Both the position numbers and the translations under genes were made by a program. DNA of 64,000 nucleotides from Rachycentron canadum (Eukaryota; Chordata; Actinopteri; Carangiformes; Rachycentridae): assembly GCA_038496675.1 (NCBI GenBank), contig CM076653.1, forward strand, positions 15,516,398-15,580,397, read 5' to 3'. Positions 59,642-64,000 of the stretch are shown piece by piece. Under the pieces are notes generated by a model, which was not told where the DNA came from, did not search any database, and saw nothing but the letters and a program-made list of their open reading frames with translations. Each line of letters begins with the position of its first letter. Within the stretch, counting starts at the first letter, position 1.

Positions 59642-60030
59642 AGCAGCTGCTCTTCCCTTGTTTTTAGCGTGGAGCGATGCCCCTTCTCTCACACAAACCA
59701 CAAATCAGACAAACACCGCAGAGTGCCGTCCAGAATCATTCATCCCAGACAAAAATCACCATTTCAAACTAACGACCCTGATTGAAGGATATTATGACTC
59801 TATTTTTGCCTCGTCGTACCCGATGAGCAGACTGTTTGTTTGTTTTTAAACTTTATGCAAATTAATTTTGTGCTCTGAAATTTTGTGTTTTTTCTTTTTA
59901 GATGTTGTAGTTTCATATCAGCCTTTTTGCACTTTGTTCATACAGTGTTGATTTATGAAATAAAACAGTAATGACTGTACAGCAGATGTGTTCTGACGCA
60001 TGAAATAAAATCTGCTCTTTTAACACTGAG
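59642..60030 (+). terminator. pttg1ip: pttg1ip 3' UTR with two polyadenylation signals
   Basis: After the stop come AATAAA at 59959-59964 and again at 60004-60009, with T/G-rich sequence downstream (GAGGTTTTGTTC; GTTGTGTTTTGTGAC). This gives a 3' UTR of about 0.33-0.39 kb. Which signal is used cannot be told. Confidence 0.75.
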
Positions 60031-60190
60031 GTTTTGTTCATTCCCAGATAAAAACTGTTGTGTTTTGTGACAGCAGTGACACTGTACAGGCTCAGCAGCA
60101 CACAGGGTAGGACATCACTGCTCCCCTCAGTCCCACGGACACACTGAGGACACAACATGTCTGATACTCACACTGCCTCCACTATTGTGT

Positions 60191-60738
60191 TATACCCATC
60201 AGCCATAACATTATGACCACCTGCCTAACACTGAGGCCAAGTCAACACCTTGAACTGGTTGTTGTTCCTCAAAGCTCCTGAACCATTGTTGCAGTGACAG
60301 GGAGCATTATCCTGCTGAAAGAGGCCACTGCCATTAGGGAAGACTGTTTCCATGAAGGGGGGGACTTGGTCTGAACCATGTTTAGGGAGGTGGGACGAGT
60401 CAAAGGAACATCCACATGAATGGACCCAAGGTTTCCCAGCAGAACATTGTCCACAGCATCACACTGACTCCACCAGCTTCTTCCCATAATGCATCCTGGT
60501 GCCATGTCTTCTCCAGGTAAGAGACGCACAATCACCCGACTATCACATGATGTAAAAGAAAACCTGATCCCTCAGACCAGACCCCCTTCTTCATTGCTCC
60601 ATGGTCCAGTTCCTCAGCTCCTGTGTCCATTGTAGGATCTTCTGGTGGTGGACAGGGGTCAGCATGGACACCCTGACCGGTCTGAGGCTACACAGCCCCT
60701 GTCAGTGGTCATCATGTTGTGGCTTATCGATGCATATA
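60191..60738 (-). mobile_element. Tc1/mariner-type transposon, reverse, internally deleted
   Basis: Bounded by TATACCCATCAGCCATAACA and GGTCATCATGTTGTGGCTTA, imperfect terminal inverted repeats next to TA. The minus strand encodes broken pieces of a Tc1-like DDE transposase: RLLPGEDMAPGCIMGRSWW, NVLLGNLGSIHVDVPLT and SFSRIMLPVT-like (for FQQDNAPC). Both ends of the frame are truncated and frames shift. It keeps the middle that the copy at 56952 lacks. Confidence 0.83.
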
Positions 60739-63080
60739 TTGAATGCAGATCTTTCACACTGTTCTTTTGCTGCTTGTACAATATTTACCTTTGAAATATT
60801 AAAGTATAGAAGTTCCTAAAAATTGTACTAACAAACAAACAATTGTTTGTGTAAAACCGATCTGACAGCTGCTGGTATTGTTTTCACCTGCTGTCATAGA
60901 AACTGCCACAGCACTTTGGCAGATGTTTAACGTCACAAAACTCCGCAGGTGTAGAGACGAAGATGGAGGCCGAGTGTGAATGTGGTTGTGATCCAACCCA
61001 TGATGCAATAATTCAAGTATCACTGCAGTGAACATGGATTCCTCCTGTGCCTACAGGGTGAGGTTATCGTACCAGAGGAGCTACCTCCGCTCCCCGAACC
61101 CTTCAGATGCCGTCGTCTCACTGCTTCCTGCTGCCACCACTGAGCATGGCTACTTCAAGCACAGCATTTTAATGTCAGCAGCACAGATGTGGCTTTCAGA
61201 TGACACGAAGCCCCACGCCACGGACACACTTTCCCTTTGCTTGGAGGTATTTGTTTAAAACGTGTGCACTCATCATTAGCTAATGCCTTATAACGAAGGA
61301 CCAGTTCGAACGAATGGAGCTGTACATTTGTCTCAATTATCCCTGGGGAGGGGAAGGGGGGGGGGGGGGTGGTCAGAGTAATTAGGAGGCAGCATGGACT
61401 CTGCGTTCCAGGCTCTGCTGGTCTTTAACTGAGGACCAGATCCAAACAGTGAGGCGAGTCCCGGTACAGCACATCCACTGCTGCACCACTGCTCTTCTTC
61501 TGATGCCCCTGACTCGTGCGGCCGCTCTGGCGACTGCAGCACTGATGTGATCAAATTGGAGATGCCAGCCAGGAAAAGAAAAAAAAAAAAAAAAAAAAAA
61601 AGATATAAAGACACATGACAGAAACAGAGTCCAGCTCAGGAGCTCAGAGCTGCAGGATGTGGATTATTGATGCAGGCTTTGGATAGCTCTGATAGCTTTA
61701 ATCCCACCGCTCTCTTTAATCCTAACTATGTATTATTGTAAATTAACTGGAAAAAATGTGATATTATTGTGGCTGAATATTGTCTTCAAAAAAAAAAACT
61801 GTCAATGCCGAGCAGCAGAGAAATGAAAGGAGTGGATAACCATGATGAGATTAAAAATGGTGCTGAGGCGTCGTCATAATGATTTTAGATTCATTATTTC
61901 TACGGTTTAACACCTAAATATTTTCACTCAATGCAGGAGAAAGACAAAGAGCAGGAAGTGGACGTGGAAGTGCACATTAAAGCTCTTGAAATTCCAAAAA
62001 CCTAAATGCAACCAATTCTTTTTACTCCCATTTTTCATGAGTAGAAAAAAAAAAAAAAAAAAGAGAGACCTTCATTTTCTGCGTGTGTTTAAACCAACAA
62101 TAGTCAATATCATCCATCCAGACAGATGTGGCTCATCCAGATGTTGATTCCGCAGCACGATTGCCGCAGGGCTGCAGGCTGGTCACAGGGCAAGGCCACT
62201 TTAAAATGTGCACTTCATCACACAGCGAGTCCACAGATGCTGAATGTTTTGAGGGAGTGTGGATCACGTCTCCCCAACCACACCTGTCCCCACACTGAGC
62301 AGCTTTCAGGCCCTGGATCTGTGTGTACGACAGCGCGGTCCAGGGCCACTTTGGCCAAGGACATTTTGGAGAGCGGGCCCTCGAGTGGAAAGAAAGGGCA
62401 CCCCTCTCAGAGGTATCACATAAGGTTATTTATTTATATCAATACCCGTACACTTCCAGATGTTTACCATTGTTTAACTTAACTTTTATTGTAACAGATT
62501 TCAACGAAATTAGCAATTTTTAGGATTCATCAGACCGACAGGCAGCAACAAGGCAAAAACAAGGCCACACGGCTGCTTTAGGGTGAAATAGAAGGAAAGC
62601 AGAGCCCAAATGCACTCATCGTTCAGGGCCGGAGCCATGAGCCAAATTTAAAAACCTAAGCAGAAAGTGAGAATATATAGGGTAGAAATAGAGAAAAGGT
62701 TCAAAAATAGGGCACTTGCATAGTCAGAAGCCAGAAGGACAGGGCTTGAGGTCTGAGGTCTGTCTGTGCATGTGCCCAGTGTGATCCACTTCCTGTCAAT
62801 ATCCAGTAACTCCACACATCCACCCAGACACTGACCAACGACCTTCCCCCAGATAATGTAAATTATATGTAAAGTGTGTAGCCCAGGCTTAAAGTGTCCT
62901 TTTATTGTGCCAAGGTCACGTCCGTGCGGTTATCAAGCTGTGTGGTCAACATCTGGATGAGCCACATCTGTCAGGTGTATGGGCGATGTTGACAAAGGAT
63001 CTGAGAGGAGAAGGTCTTTTGTTTCTGCCCATGAAGGATGAGTGAAGACGAATGTTGCATTGCGTGTGTTTGTGTTTGTG
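60739..63080. other. Intergenic between pttg1ip and cdk14
   Basis: No exon recognised. There is a G-rich tract at about 61345-61372, A-runs at about 61577-61601, 61789-61798 and 62046-62062. Frames at 61028-61258 (+), 61333-61614 (-) and 62126-62482 (+) have no domain. Confidence 0.45.
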
Positions 63081-63822
63081 TTTGTGTTTGCGTGCAGAGG
63101 CTGAGCTGCGCTGCTCGGGGCCGGTGGGGCCGATGCTGGGGGCGGGTCCCCGCCCCCTGTGCACAGTGACCGGGGGCTTGCAGGTGGGGGGGGCAGCAGC
63201 TTCAAGCAGGAGCGCTGACAACAAAACGGGCTCCCCCCGTGAAAATCTTTCCTCCTCCCGCAGCACATTTGGAGGGCGGCCCCGCTCCCTGACGGCCAGC
63301 CTCCGCAGCGAATAGGGAGGCGCCCCCCCCACCCGGCCGTCCTCCAATCCCCGCAGCCGGGGCGGGGTCTGAGGGGTCGAAACCAGAGAGAGAATCCCAA
63401 AAATGACATCTTGATTGCGGTGGAGCAGGGAGCGACCGGGACTCTGAGGGAAGAAAGGAAGAAGTCAGAGCCGGACCTGGTGTTTCAGGAGCCGACCAGA
63501 GCCGCAGCGGATCGCGCACCCTCCCCCAGTCCGGATCCTCAGCTCCAGCCGGACTTCAGCTGCCTCTGTGGAAATGTAGCGAGTTTTTTTTCCTTTTTCT
63601 GTTTGTTTTGTGTTTAAGGACAATCTGAAGGAGGCATTTGTTCCTCACCAGTGGATGAGAGGAGTGAGAGCCGCCGAGGCTCCGTTTTTCTTGTGCTCGC
63701 CAGCGCGCTGCAGCTGGGCTGAAGAAGCCCCCCCACCACCCCCCGGTGCTGCCCGGACCCCGGTCCTCCCTCCCCGCCTCGAACCGCATCCAGCCTCCAA
63801 GTCGGTGAAAAGAAAGAGAGAA
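63081..63822 (+). promoter_or_regulatory. cdk14: cdk14 CpG-island promoter and 5' UTR
   Basis: A GC- and CpG-rich stretch in contrast to the upstream AT-rich sequence. CCAAT lies at 63344-63348 and a GC box GGGGCGGGG at about 63359-63367, spaced as in TATA-less promoters. Within the probable leader, ATGTAG at 63574-63579 is a start codon followed at once by a stop, in frame with the cdk14 ATG. The frame is then open from 63580, with an additional in-frame ATG at 63655. TSS unknown; 63370-63580 is a reasonable place for it. Confidence 0.65.
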
Positions 63823-63916
63823 ATGTGCGACCTGATGCCAGCCTCCCAGCCCGCGGAGAAAATCGGCAAAATGAAAAAGTTGAGGAGAACTTTGTCGGAG
63901 AGTTTCAGGAGTATCG
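63823..63916 (+). CDS. cdk14: cdk14 (PFTAIRE-1 kinase) first coding exon, partial gene
   Basis: Encodes MCDLMPASQPAEKIGKMKKL and then RRTLSESFRSI plus one base, almost the same as the N-terminus of vertebrate CDK14 (MCDL-EPQPAEKIGKMKKL, then RRTLSESFSRI). CDK14 is a cyclin-Y-dependent, membrane-associated serine/threonine kinase that phosphorylates LRP6 at G2/M and supports Wnt signalling. This exon holds only the regulatory N-terminus, with a serine in RRTLSES that fits a phosphorylation site; kinase exons lie beyond the window. The start is chosen by homology; G at -3 is acceptable context. Donor GTGAGT at 63917, phase 1. CDK15 and the PCTAIRE kinases fit less well. Confidence 0.9.
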
Positions 63917-63927
63917 GTGAGTAACGG

Positions 63928-63929
<2 letters not shown>

Positions 63930-63970
<41 letters not shown>

Positions 63971-64000
63971 CCTCTCTCTCTCTCCCTCTCTCTCTCTCCC
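63930..64000 (+). repeat. (CT)n microsatellite at start of cdk14 intron 1
   Basis: A CT run with CTGT and CCCT interruptions begins 14 bases after the exon and runs to the window end. Confidence 0.95.

Noticed and set aside
60269..60535. 88-codon minus-strand frame as a gene
   Set aside because: It is a broken transposase piece (GEDMAPGCIMG) of a Tc1-like relic.
62933..63519. Minus-strand frames of 105-158 codons
   Set aside because: They come from stop-poor GC-rich DNA of the cdk14 CpG island and contain no domain; an antisense transcript cannot be excluded but is not supported.
63610..63822. N-terminal extension of cdk14 starting at 63610
   Set aside because: The codon at 63610 is GTG; the first ATG in this frame is 63655 with a weak context, and the family start is the MCDL methionine at 63823.

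Overview
The window reads as a gene-poor stretch of a ray-finned fish (teleost, probably percomorph) nuclear genome. The evidence is a split vertebrate gene with canonical GT-AG introns, abundant CA/TG, CT and AT microsatellites, and remnants of Tc1/mariner, LINE, tRNA-SINE-like and Ty3/gypsy elements of kinds common in fish. There are two runs of N (6598-6996 and 30141-30527). I see no bacterial features.

Layout: bases 1 to about 1125 hold the 3' part of a decayed Ty3/gypsy retrotransposon. From there to about 47.6 kb I find no convincing host exon. This 46 kb holds dispersed repeat families, several with more than one copy here (called R1, R2, R4 and R5 below), Tc1, LINE and SINE remnants, a 30-bp minisatellite, hairpin-forming inverted repeats, and stretches of unique sequence rich in homeodomain/POU-like words (TAATTA, ATGCAAAT) that could be conserved non-coding elements. 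Several repeat copies carry CTCF-like core motifs.

The clear gene is a seven-exon PTTG1IP-family gene on the + strand (ATG 47887, stop 59641). Its exons join without frame errors to a 183-residue type I membrane protein with a signal peptide, a cysteine-rich PSI-type ectodomain, one membrane span, a run of eight cysteines and a basic/coiled cytoplasmic tail ending in a YxxF motif. Intron 5 (6.3 kb) is filled with mobile-element debris and an unrecognised broken coding-like stretch.

About 4.2 kb downstream, on the same strand, a CpG-rich promoter region leads into the first coding exon of cdk14 (PFTAIRE kinase; ATG 63823, donor at 63917); the rest lies beyond the window. As I recall, human PTTG1IP2 lies next to CDK14 on 7q21, so the fish gene may be the orthologue of that paralogue rather than of PTTG1IP on 21q22; this needs a tree. 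The two genes have no obvious shared pathway and their adjacency looks like retained synteny. I found no evidence for a wholly new biological system. The points most worth checking are the repeat-borne CTCF-like sites, the start-stop uORF before cdk14, the unidentified broken coding stretch in intron 5, and the hairpins.
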